Positions 52,581-60,201 of a stretch of DNA of 64,000 nt are shown here, piece after piece (position 1 is the stretch's first letter; each line of letters begins with the position of its first letter). This DNA is from JAJPHF01 sp035293805 (GTDB taxonomy: Bacteria; Chloroflexota; UBA6077; JAJPHF01). Below the pieces are notes generated by a model. That model saw nothing but the letters and a program-made list of their open reading frames with translations. It did not search any database and was not told the DNA's origin. The stretch covers positions 124,001-188,000 of the forward strand of contig DATGMD010000044.1 of the NCBI GenBank assembly GCA_035293805.1, written 5' to 3'. A program made the position numbers and the translations under genes.

Positions 52581-53471
52581 TCAGCGGCGTAACCAGCGCC
52601 CGCTGACCAGGCCCAGGACCAGCAGTCCGCCGCCGAGCAATGGCATCGGCCAACTGGCGGCGTCATCCGTGGGCGCGGGCCGCCCCTCGGGGAGCGGCAG
52701 ATCACTCGGGTCCATCGGCGCCACGGACTGGGGGAGCACGTCGCGCGGCCCCGTCACGCCCGCGGTGGCGACGCCGGGCACCGGACTGGAGAGGGCGGCC
52801 GGTGTGTTGGCTAGCGTCCCCGGCGACACGGCTGGCGCAGGGCTAGTGAGCGCCGGCGGGGTCCCGCCGGGCGCGGTGCCCCCCGGTCCCGTGGCGGGCG
52901 GCCCGGTCACGCCGGGGGTAGCGACGCCCGGGATCGGGCTAGACAGCGCGGCCGGCGTGTTGGCCAGCGTTCCCGGCGACACCGCGGGCGCCGGGCTGGT
53001 GAGCGGCGCCGGCGAGCCCGCGGGCACCGTGGTGGCGCCGGGCGCCTGAGGCGCCTGCCCCGGCTGCGGCTGGCCGATACGCGGCCCAGCGACCGGGGTC
53101 CGCGTGGCCGGGATCGGGTTCACCTGTAGCGTGATGTACCCGTTCATGCCGTCGTCGGTGTACATCGGGTCGGTGAACCAGTATTCGCCCGGGATGGTGA
53201 AGATCCGCCAGAACGCCTGGCCGGGCACCATCGGGCCGGAATCCCAGGTCCCGCTGCGGACGGAGTGGACCGTGGTGCCCTGGTTGATCCAGACGACCGT
53301 CGTGGGTGCTCGGACGGTCACGGAGGCGGGTAGGAAATAGTTGTCGCCCATGAGAATGTACATGACGTCCTGGCGTTCTCCCTGCGCGAGCACAGGGGTC
53401 GCCACTGCCGCGGCGAGCAGCAAGACCGCCGCCAATAGGCGCCACCGGTGGACGAAGGGCGCGAGTGGCAT
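52581..53471 (-). CDS. Secreted cupredoxin-fold protein with tandem repeats and C-terminal anchor
   Basis: 296 aa. Signal peptide (LLAAVLLLAAAVATPVLAQG), then a cupredoxin-like domain at about 35-120 with NYFLPASVTVRAPTTVVWIN and GTTVHSVRSG, where one His is present. The usual C-x(4)-H-x(4)-M region reads YWFTDPMYTDDGMNG, so Cys and the second His are missing and type-1 copper binding is doubtful. Residues about 140-245 are Pro/Ala-rich, with a roughly 35-aa unit repeated twice (SPAPAVSPGTLANTPAALSS). A C-terminal membrane helix (PLLGGGLLVLGLVSGRWLRR) ends in Arg, so it may be surface-anchored. ATG 53471 follows GAGGAG. Confidence 0.8.
   Translation of the reverse strand: MPLAPFVHRWRLLAAVLLLAAAVATPVLAQGERQDVMYILMGDNYFLPASVTVRAPTTVVWINQGTTVHSVRSGTWDSGPMVPGQAFWRIFTIPGEYWFTDPMYTDDGMNGYITLQVNPIPATRTPVAGPRIGQPQPGQAPQAPGATTVPAGSPAPLTSPAPAVSPGTLANTPAALSSPIPGVATPGVTGPPATGPGGTAPGGTPPALTSPAPAVSPGTLANTPAALSSPVPGVATAGVTGPRDVLPQSVAPMDPSDLPLPEGRPAPTDDAASWPMPLLGGGLLVLGLVSGRWLRR
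52745..53020. repeat. Tandem coding repeats in the cupredoxin-like gene
   Basis: Two near-identical units of about 100 nt encode SPAPAVSPGTLANTPAALSS followed by P[IV]PGVAT[PA]GVTGP. They are separated by a Gly/Pro-rich spacer. Synonymous differences are visible, so the duplication is not very recent. The boundaries are approximate. Confidence 0.7.
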
Positions 53472-53691
53472 TGCACCAGCTCCTCTCTCCGGGTGGGATG
53501 GGCCGGGCGTCTCGGTGGGCAAGCGTCTGCCGGCCGCGGGACGAGCGGCGCGCGCCCGGTCGGGCGCCAGCCGGCTCGCCTGTAAGCTCGTTCGCGCCGT
53601 AAGTCGTCGCGCGCCAGTGCCCTCGATCCGCATCTGAGGACGGCGACGCGATAGCCGTCCCCTCTTAATAAACGCAGTTTCCGCCAGAGCG

Positions 53692-54687
53692 TTACCGATC
53701 TGCCCAGATCGTCTTGTCGGCGTTTGGATCGAAGCCCAGCGTGGCCGGCGCGAACAGCGCCTCGGGCGCCCACAGCTCGGGAATCAGCCCCTGCTCGTGG
53801 GCGTATTGGAGGAGCGTTTCCAGCGTCCGGCGGTTCGCCGCAAAAGTGTAGGGCCAGGGGTCCGGGCCCAGCAGCGCCCGCTCCTCTTCCCACAACGCGC
53901 CATACCAGGCCAGGCTGGACTTTCGTTGATCGCGGATGTAGGCGTAGCAAGCTTCTTTCGCCCGCTGGAACGCTTTGAGCACTGCCGTGGCCACCCACGG
54001 GTCGCGCTCCAGGACCTCGTCGCGCACGACCATGACGTGCATGATTGGGAAGTGGCCGGTGCGGCGGTAGTAGTCCTGCTCGACTTCCTTGTAATTGGGG
54101 AACAGCCGCGCCACCTGGCTGCTGCCCTCGCGGAACGCCTCGAGCACGTCGGGGAAGACCTGCGCGTCGATGTCGCCGCGCAGCAGCAGGTTCTGCAGGC
54201 GCTCGCCGGGCGGACAGCGCTCGATACGGATGCCGGGCGGGGGCTGCCAGCCCTCGATCTCCTCGTCGGCGCCCGTCACCCAGGTGATCGACTCGAGCGG
54301 CACGCCGTACTCATGCTGGAGGATCCCGCGCACCCACAGCGCCGCCGAGTTCATGTAGACCGCCACCCCAACGCGCTTGCCCGCGAGGTCGCGCGCCTCG
54401 CGGATGCCCGCGTCACGGTTGACGAAGATGTAGGAGTGGCGGAAGCGGCGGTGGGGGAACACGGGGATCGCCGTCCAGCGCCGGCCCTGGGCGCGCGCCG
54501 CCAGGAACATGGCCGACGACGACTCGCAGATGTCGAACTCCTCGTACTGGAGCATACGGAACATACGCTCGGGCGTCGGCAGCGGGATCACGGTCAGGTC
54601 GATCCCCTCGGGCTGCACGGTGCCGTCGATGAGCGGCCGGGTGCGGTCGTAGTCGCCGCACGACATGGTGAGGTGTACGCGCGCCAT
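53692..54687 (-). CDS. 4,5-dihydroxyphthalate-decarboxylase-like / periplasmic-binding-fold protein
   Basis: 331 aa, type II periplasmic-binding fold. It resembles the 4,5-dihydroxyphthalate decarboxylase group: LTMSCGDYDRTRPLIDGTV, FDICESSSAMFLAARAQG, GKRVGVAVYMNSAALWVRG and FPIMHVMVVRDEVLERDPWV. No signal peptide, so it is a cytoplasmic enzyme or uses another export route. The relatives include annotated ABC substrate-binding proteins, so the catalytic role is uncertain. ATG 54687 follows GGGGAGG. Confidence 0.82.
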   Translation of the reverse strand: MARVHLTMSCGDYDRTRPLIDGTVQPEGIDLTVIPLPTPERMFRMLQYEEFDICESSSAMFLAARAQGRRWTAIPVFPHRRFRHSYIFVNRDAGIREARDLAGKRVGVAVYMNSAALWVRGILQHEYGVPLESITWVTGADEEIEGWQPPPGIRIERCPPGERLQNLLLRGDIDAQVFPDVLEAFREGSSQVARLFPNYKEVEQDYYRRTGHFPIMHVMVVRDEVLERDPWVATAVLKAFQRAKEACYAYIRDQRKSSLAWYGALWEEERALLGPDPWPYTFAANRRTLETLLQYAHEQGLIPELWAPEALFAPATLGFDPNADKTIWADR

Positions 54688-55001
54688 CGCAGCCTCCCCG
54701 CGGGCAATCCAACCGCATTCTAAGCGCCGCCTAGCCCGCTCGCAACTGGCCCACGCGGTTGCCGCCAGGTGCCGGGGCCGCGGGTGCCCGGCTGCCAAGC
54801 GACCGGCTAGGCGTCGCTGGTAACAGTATTGTGACCGGGGGCAAATTGGCCCGCCCGGCTCCCGCACGGGCCTTGACGGGCTCGCGATGGCTGCGTAGCA
54901 TGACGGTGCCGGCGGCGGGTGTGGCGCCGGCACGGGAGTGCCCGCCGGCCGAGTGCGCGGGGTCGGCGGGTGTGCTAGGGACCGGGAGGGGGGCAGGCGA
55001 C
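54688..55001. other. 314-nt divergent intergenic region with a dyad
   Basis: No gene seen. An 18-nt imperfect dyad, GGTAACAGTATTGTGACC at 54819-54836, could be an operator for the dihydroxyphthalate-decarboxylase-like gene, whose start is about 130 nt away. Promoter boxes are not clear. Confidence 0.35.
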
Positions 55002-55256
55002 GTGGCCATCTCGATCGAGCGCGCGACAGTCCGCGAGGTCAAGTGCTTCTTGTGCGGCGACACGTTGGGGGACGTGCTCCTGAGCGCTCACCAGCGGGTG
55101 TTCCGCCGGGCGCCGGGCTGCCCGCCCAGCACCGGGCCGCTCGAGCGGCTGCGCTGCCCGCGCTGCAACGGGCCGGTCTACCTAGAAGGCGCGGAGACCA
55201 CCACCGATTGGTCGCTGCTCCCCATCCGCTCAGCCCGCCCCGTGCGGCCCAGCTAG
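55002..55256 (+). CDS. Zinc-ribbon protein, 84 aa
   Basis: Small protein with two CxxC pairs: CFLCG near residue 15 and CPRCN near residue 52, spaced like a zinc ribbon. It starts at GTG 55002 after GGGAGGGG. The frame is open upstream, but that part is Ala/Gly-rich. No partner is evident; divergent from the preceding gene and 308 nt before gyrA. Confidence 0.65.
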   Translation: MAISIERATVREVKCFLCGDTLGDVLLSAHQRVFRRAPGCPPSTGPLERLRCPRCNGPVYLEGAETTTDWSLLPIRSARPVRPS

Positions 55257-55361
55257 GGCGCGACCCGCGCGGCCCGGTACCGGGGCCGCAGCGCGAGCGG
55301 TCGACGGGTTACGATCGCGTTCGGCGGCCCGCGAAAGTGGGCGGCGACGTACCCGATTTCG

Positions 55362-55367
55362 TATAAT
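55362..55367 (+). promoter_or_regulatory. -10 box of the gyrA leader promoter
   Basis: TATAAT in otherwise GC-rich sequence, about 200 nt before the gyrA ATG. A -35 at the expected place is not convincing. Confidence 0.5.
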
Positions 55368-55418
55368 TCCGGTGTGCTCCACGGCAGGCCGCGGGCGCGC
55401 TGGCTCGGCAGCAGGACG

Positions 55419-55465
55419 ATGGCGAGGGCAGACGAGCGCAGGGCGCTCCGCCCTCGCCATTTTTG
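55419..55465 (+). terminator. Intrinsic terminator/attenuator in the gyrA leader
   Basis: Outer stem ATGGCGAGGGC (55419-55429) pairs with GCCCTCGCCAT (55450-55460); inner stem GAGCGC (55434-55439) with GCGCTC (55443-55448); TTTTTG follows. It lies after the leader -10 box and before gyrA. A 17-codon frame, ATG to TAG (55419-55472), covers it. Confidence 0.7.
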
Positions 55466-55564
55466 TTGCTAGCGGTCAGTGATCAGCAATCAGCCATCAG
55501 CTACCAGCCCCATTCGAGCGGATAGCTGACGGCGGATAGCTGACGGCTATTAGAGGGAGAGCGG

Positions 55565-58039
55565 ATGGAAATCGGGATCATCAAGCCGGTACGCATCGAA
55601 GAGGAAATGGAGCGCTCGTACCTCGATTACGCGATGAGCGTGATCGTGTCGCGGGCGCTCCCGGACGTGCGCGATGGCCTGAAGCCCTCCCAGCGGCGCA
55701 TTCTCGTCGCGATGCACGACCTGAACCTGACGCCCAACCGGCCCCACCGCAAGTGCGCCAAGATCGCCGGCGACACCTCGGGCAACTACCACCCGCACGG
55801 CGAGGCGGTCATCTACCCGACGCTGGTCCGCATGGCCCAGGAGTTCAACATGCGCTACCCCCTGGTGGACGGCCAGGGGAACTTTGGCAGCGTGGACAAC
55901 GACCCGCCCGCCGCGATGCGCTACACCGAGGCGCGCCTCACGCCGATCGCGCTGGAGATGCTCGCCGACCTCGACATGGACACGGTTGACTGGCTGCCGA
56001 ACTACGACAACACGCGCCAGGAGCCGATGACCCTGCCGGGCCGCTTCCCGAACCTGATCTGCAATGGCTCGGCCGGCATCGCCGTCGGCATGGCCACCAG
56101 CATCCCGCCGCACAACCTGAGCGAGGTCGTGGCCGCGCTGCTGCACCTCATCGAGCACCCCGACGCGACGGTCGAGGACCTGTGCCGCTTCATCCCCGGC
56201 CCGGACTTCCCGACCGGTGGCATCATCCTTGGCGACGAGGACGTGAAGAAGGCGTATGCCTCGGGACATGGCCGGGTGGTCGTGCGGGCGCGCACGACGA
56301 TCGAGGAGCCGCGCAGCGGGCGCTTCCAGATCGTCGTCACGGAGCTACCCTACCAGACCAACAAGGCGGCGCTTCAGGAGCGCATCGCCGATCTAGTGCG
56401 CGAGAAGAAGATCGACGGCATCGCCGACATGCGCGACGAGTCCGACCGCCAGGGCATGCGCCTGGTGATCGAGGTGAAGCGCGACGCCCGGCCGCAGACG
56501 CTGCTCAAGCAGCTGTTCAAGCACACGGCGATGCAGACCGCGATCAGCATGAACATGCTGGCGCTGACCGAGCGCGAGGTCGTCCAGTCCGACGGCACGG
56601 TGCGCAAGGTGCCGCAGCCCGAGGTGCTGACGCTCAAGCGGCTGCTGACGCTGTTCCTGGGCTACCGCCAGGAGGTGCTGACGCGGCGGACGCGCTTCGA
56701 GCTGGAGAAGGCCAAGGCCCGCGCCCACATTCTGGAAGGGCTGAAGATCGCGCTCGACCACGTCGACGCGATCATCCGCCTGATCCGCGCCGCCGCCTCG
56801 GCGGACCAGGCGCGCGAGCAGCTCATGGCGCGCTACAAGCTGAGCGACATCCAGGCGCGCGCGATCCTCGACCTGCAGCTGCGGCGCCTGGCGGCGCTGG
56901 AGCGCCAGGAGATCCTGGACGAGTACGCGAAGCTCCTGCAGACTATCGAGCGGCTGGAGGATCTGCTCGCCAACCCGCGCAAGATCCTGTACCTGGTGCG
57001 CGACGAGCTGGTGGACCTGCGCAAGAAGTACGGCGACGCGCGGCGCACGCTGGTGGCCGCCGATCAGAGCGGGGACATCTCCGAAGAGGACGTGATCCCG
57101 AACATCGACGTGCTCGTCACAATCAGCTCCCGCGGCTACATCAAGCGCCTGCCCTCGGGCACCTACCGCGCCCAGCGGCGCGGCGGCAAGGGCATCAAGG
57201 GGATGGTGCTGCGCGAAGAGGACGCGCTGCGCCACATGATCGCCTGCAAGGCGCACGACAACATCCTGTTCTTCACGGACCGCGGGCGCGTCTTCCAGCT
57301 CAAGGCGCACGTCATCCCCGAGGCGGACCGCACGGCAAAGGGCTTGCCGATCGTCAACCTGATCAGTATCGACCCGAACGAGACGGTGACAACGGTCCTG
57401 GCCGCGCCCGACTTCGAGCACGATTTCCTGATGATGGCCACGCGCCAGGGCGAGATCAAGAAGACGCCGCTCCAGGACTTCGCCGTCGTCCGCTCGAATG
57501 GCCTGATTGCCTTCGACCTGGAGCCGAGCGACGAGCTAGCCTGGGTGAAGCATTGCTCGGACGACTGCGAGCTGATGCTGGTGACCGAGCAGGGGCAATC
57601 GCTGCGGTTCCGGGCCAAGGAAGTCAACGCGCGCTCGCGTCAGGCCGGCGGCATGCGTGGCATTCGCCTTGCAGCCGGCGATCGGGTGTGCGGTCTGGAG
57701 CTGGTCGAGCCAAAGAGCCAGCTCCTCGTCGTCACCGCGAACGGCTACGGGAAGCGGACGGACTTGGACGAGTACGAGGCGCATGGTCGCGGGACGGCCG
57801 GTGTCCGCACGACGACGGTGACCGACAAGACCGGCCCGCTAGCCGCGGCGCGCGTGATCCACGGCCACGAGGAGCTGATGGTGATCTCCAGTGGTGGCAC
57901 GGTGCTCCGGACGACGATCGCGAGCATCCGCGAAACCGGACGCACCGCGCAAGGCGTGCAGATCATCGGCCTGCGCGGCAACGAACGCGTTGCCTGCATC
58001 GCGATCATCAACGGCCACGGTGACGACGGCGAGGCGTGA
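55565..58039 (+). CDS. gyrA: DNA gyrase subunit A
   Basis: Cuts and rejoins DNA in ATP-driven negative supercoiling with GyrB. 824 aa, normal length. N-terminal LDYAMSVIVSRALPDVRDGL, the quinolone-region GDTSGNYHPHGEAVIYPTLV (site residues correspond to Ser83/Asp87 of E. coli), and the active Tyr in AAMRYTEARLTPIA. The C-terminal beta-pinwheel begins with the GyrA box QRRGGKG, which distinguishes gyrase from topoisomerase IV. gyrB is not next to it. Translation starts at ATG 55565 after GAGGGAGAG. Confidence 0.97.
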   Translation: MEIGIIKPVRIEEEMERSYLDYAMSVIVSRALPDVRDGLKPSQRRILVAMHDLNLTPNRPHRKCAKIAGDTSGNYHPHGEAVIYPTLVRMAQEFNMRYPLVDGQGNFGSVDNDPPAAMRYTEARLTPIALEMLADLDMDTVDWLPNYDNTRQEPMTLPGRFPNLICNGSAGIAVGMATSIPPHNLSEVVAALLHLIEHPDATVEDLCRFIPGPDFPTGGIILGDEDVKKAYASGHGRVVVRARTTIEEPRSGRFQIVVTELPYQTNKAALQERIADLVREKKIDGIADMRDESDRQGMRLVIEVKRDARPQTLLKQLFKHTAMQTAISMNMLALTEREVVQSDGTVRKVPQPEVLTLKRLLTLFLGYRQEVLTRRTRFELEKAKARAHILEGLKIALDHVDAIIRLIRAAASADQAREQLMARYKLSDIQARAILDLQLRRLAALERQEILDEYAKLLQTIERLEDLLANPRKILYLVRDELVDLRKKYGDARRTLVAADQSGDISEEDVIPNIDVLVTISSRGYIKRLPSGTYRAQRRGGKGIKGMVLREEDALRHMIACKAHDNILFFTDRGRVFQLKAHVIPEADRTAKGLPIVNLISIDPNETVTTVLAAPDFEHDFLMMATRQGEIKKTPLQDFAVVRSNGLIAFDLEPSDELAWVKHCSDDCELMLVTEQGQSLRFRAKEVNARSRQAGGMRGIRLAAGDRVCGLELVEPKSQLLVVTANGYGKRTDLDEYEAHGRGTAGVRTTTVTDKTGPLAAARVIHGHEELMVISSGGTVLRTTIASIRETGRTAQGVQIIGLRGNERVACIAIINGHGDDGEA

Positions 58040-58066
58040 CCCCCACGGCGCTCGGCCGGGGACGCG

Positions 58067-58101
58067 GTGAAAGCCCGGGAGTCTTACTCCCGGGCTTTCA
58101 C
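58067..58101. terminator. Bidirectional terminator hairpin overlapping the usp gene end
   Basis: 16-bp perfect stem GTGAAAGCCCGGGAGT with a 3-nt loop between gyrA (+) and the UspA-type gene (-). Its right arm encodes the last codons of the stress protein (KARE-stop). The arms themselves supply A/T-containing ends, and short T-runs are absent. Confidence 0.65.
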
Positions 58102-58893
58102 GATAATGAGCGTGCCCGTGACCTGCGCGGCCACCGCTTCCGCGACGGGGCCGAGCAGCAGCGGCGTGCCGGGGTCGCCCGGGCTGGCACCCATGATCGT
58201 CACCTGGTGCGCCTCGGCCTCGACGGCGATAGCCGCCTCGACCGAGCCCGCGATGACGATGGCCGGCTGCGCGCGGGCGGGATGCGCGCCCCGGGCCAGG
58301 AGCGCGTCAAGCTGCGCCCGCACTTCCGCGTCGTTGTCTGGCAAGAGGCCGGGCTGCTCCACGTGTAGCAGCGTGATTGTCGCGTCGTGCCGCTCGGCAA
58401 GCCCCATTGCCAGCCGCAGCGTCAGGAGACCCTGCGGGCCGCCGCGCACCGGCAGGAGAACTTGGCGGACGCGGGTGAGCCGCCCAAGCCTGACGGCAGC
58501 GAGGTCGCAGGGCGCGATGGTAATCGCTTCGTGGAGAGGGCTGCCGAACAGGCTCTGGCTTGCGTCGGCCCAAGCCCGCCAGTCCACCAACAATAGGTCG
58601 GCACTGCATTCGCGGGCGACCGCGACCACCCCCGGCCACCCGGCAGCGCCCGTCGCCGCAGCCGCTCGCACTTCGATACGCGGTCTGGGACCGGGTTCGG
58701 CGTGCTGACGCTTCGCAGCGCCGGTGTCCTGGCTGAGGGACGAGGGCCGCCCCGGGACCGTTTCTATGGCGATTACCCGCCCGGCGCCGCTTGGGCCCGG
58801 TGGCACCAGCGCGGCCGCGACCGCGACTAGCTCACGCGCAGCCGCGGGGTCGGGGCCCAGCGGCACCGCTATCGTCAGGCTGGATTCGCCCAT
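58084..58893 (-). CDS. Tandem universal stress protein (UspA) domains
   Basis: 269 aa with two Usp-type domains. The first (about 5-135) is degenerate. The second (about 140-269) has VRQVLLPVRGGPQGLLTLRL, TITLLHVEQPG and the C-terminal nucleotide-loop region IMGASPGDPGTPLLLGPVAEAV, resembling G-2x-G-9x-G-S. ATP binding is probable in the second domain only. ATG 58893 has a GGAG nearby (GAGCGGAGTC). It converges with gyrA. Confidence 0.82.
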   Translation of the reverse strand: MGESSLTIAVPLGPDPAAARELVAVAAALVPPGPSGAGRVIAIETVPGRPSSLSQDTGAAKRQHAEPGPRPRIEVRAAAATGAAGWPGVVAVARECSADLLLVDWRAWADASQSLFGSPLHEAITIAPCDLAAVRLGRLTRVRQVLLPVRGGPQGLLTLRLAMGLAERHDATITLLHVEQPGLLPDNDAEVRAQLDALLARGAHPARAQPAIVIAGSVEAAIAVEAEAHQVTIMGASPGDPGTPLLLGPVAEAVAAQVTGTLIIVKARE

Positions 58894-59193
58894 GACTCCG
58901 CTCGGCCCCCACCGGCCGCGCGACCCGCCCCGCCCAGACAACCCTGCGCGGAAACGCTGCCCGGCGGGCAGCAAGAGCGGGCCGTGGGAACGTAGGGAGC
59001 CATTCTATCAAACCGCGAGCCGGTGCCCCGTCACCGTAACGAGCCTGCCTGCTGAACCCGGCCCGCGCCGGGCGGCGCGCGGTCGACGAATCGCCCGGCT
59101 GGGTCCGGCCGCGAGCCGGCAACCAGAGCACACGGACCCAGAATGGCCGTCCTCCCGCCCCTTTGAGGTCCGTGCTGCCACGTCGGCGGGCCG

Positions 59194-59670
59194 CTAGTTG
59201 CGGCGGGGGCGGAGAGCGATGAAGCCGTAGAGCGTCGGCTCGAAGCGGTTGGCGATGCGGAGATACTCTTCTTCGTTGCCCTCGATCATCAGCTTGTGCA
59301 TGAGGACGGCATCGCCGTCGGGGATTGGCTCCATGGACTGGACGCACAATGCCATGATGGGGATGCCGCCCTCATACACCTTGACCTGGCCCTGGTGGCG
59401 GGGGATACGGTACAGCCGGTGTGGGCGCGAGGGACTGCGGACCTCGAGGTAGCCCCGCCGGTCCAACTGGCGGTACTCCTCGTCGGTGAGCAGCTCCTGC
59501 AGGAGGGCCTCCGCGCGCTCTTGCGCCGCCCGCCAGTCCTGGCGCGTGCCCACGGGCCCCGCCGGCTGCTGGACCAGCACGCGGTAGGGCGTACGACAGA
59601 GCAGGCCGATGATCAGCAGTACGAAGAGTAGCTCGAGCCCCGCCACCAGGAAGAAGGCGAGGTCCGTCAT
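59194..59670 (-). CDS. Hypothetical membrane-anchored protein, 158 aa
   Basis: One N-terminal helix (LAFFLVAGLELLFVLLIIGLL), then a cytoplasmic domain with a helical part (RQDWRAAQERAEALLQELLT) and a beta-rich part (GYLEVRSPSRPHRLYRIPRH, QVKVYEGGIPIMALCVQSME). The start overlaps the stop of the 81-aa gene as ATGA, so the pair is coupled. No family recognised. Confidence 0.75.
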   Translation of the reverse strand: MTDLAFFLVAGLELLFVLLIIGLLCRTPYRVLVQQPAGPVGTRQDWRAAQERAEALLQELLTDEEYRQLDRRGYLEVRSPSRPHRLYRIPRHQGQVKVYEGGIPIMALCVQSMEPIPDGDAVLMHKLMIEGNEEEYLRIANRFEPTLYGFIALRPRRN

Positions 59671-59912
59671 CCCCCGGCAACTCGCGGAACCATGACGACT
59701 TGCTCAGCCGCGGGGTCGAACGTATCGATCCGCTGAGCCGGCTTGTCGGGCGCGACGACGAACGCGGTGGCACCGCGGGCGCGCTGCTCCTCGAAGATGC
59801 GCTCCGCTTCGCGCACGGCGGCGACCGCCTCCGGATCGCCGAGCTCGACCCGCTTCGTATCCCACTCGACGACGGTGTCGCCGCGTGAGGAGAGCACTCG
59901 CAGCTTCGCCAT
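59667..59912 (-). CDS. Hypothetical 81-aa protein
   Basis: Begins MAKLRVLSSRGDTVVEWD and has a helix AVAAVREAERIFEEQRARG, then beta strands (GATAFVVAPDKPAQRIDTF). A strong AGGAGG lies before the ATG. Soluble and probably a partner of the coupled membrane protein. It has its own promoter with perfect TTGACA. No family recognised. Confidence 0.75.
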   Translation of the reverse strand: MAKLRVLSSRGDTVVEWDTKRVELGDPEAVAAVREAERIFEEQRARGATAFVVAPDKPAQRIDTFDPAAEQVVMVPRVAGG

Positions 59913-60019
59913 TGCCCAAACCTCCTTGCCAGCGGGTACCGGGTCCCGGTCGGGGCCAGCAGTGCAGAAGCCGTGCCATTCGCGCCTCGGCCTGGCGGCC
60001 TCGCTGCTCGATTACATTC

Positions 60020-60047
60020 AGTATACGCCGCGGCCCTGCGATGTCAA
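60020..60047 (-). promoter_or_regulatory. Strong sigma-A promoter for the 81-aa/158-aa pair
   Basis: Minus-strand TTGACA (60047-60042) and TATACT (60025-60020) with a 16-bp spacer, about 108 nt before the ATG. Confidence 0.75.
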
Positions 60048-60084
60048 GAGAAGCTGCGCGGCGGGCCTCACCCGTTGGCAACGC

Positions 60085-60113
60085 TTGACACTCCCCGCGA
60101 CGGATCGTATCCT
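60085..60113 (+). promoter_or_regulatory. Promoter of the secreted Pro-rich protein
   Basis: TTGACA (60085-60090), 17-bp spacer, TATCCT (60108-60113), 88 nt before the ATG; back to back with the minus-strand promoter. Confidence 0.7.
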
Positions 60114-60201
60114 TCCCTACCGGCGCGGCAGCCGCCGGCGGACTGCGAGGCGCGGCCGAGTGGTAGGAATCCGCGGCCGCGCGGGGCGGCGAGGGAGGGA
60201 T

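Larger units (their letters stand above)
55257..55564 (+). other. 308-nt gyrA leader region
   Basis: Contains a -10 box TATAAT (55362-55367), an intrinsic-terminator hairpin (55419-55465), and tandem copies of GGATAGCTGACGGC (55520-55533 and 55534-55547) with a related inverted copy, GCCATCAGCTACC, at 55493-55505. The gyrA ribosome site is GAGGGAGAGCG. Confidence 0.6.

Noticed and set aside
55565..58039. Topoisomerase IV subunit ParC instead of GyrA.
   Set aside because: A canonical GyrA box (QRRGGKG) and full-length pinwheel are present.
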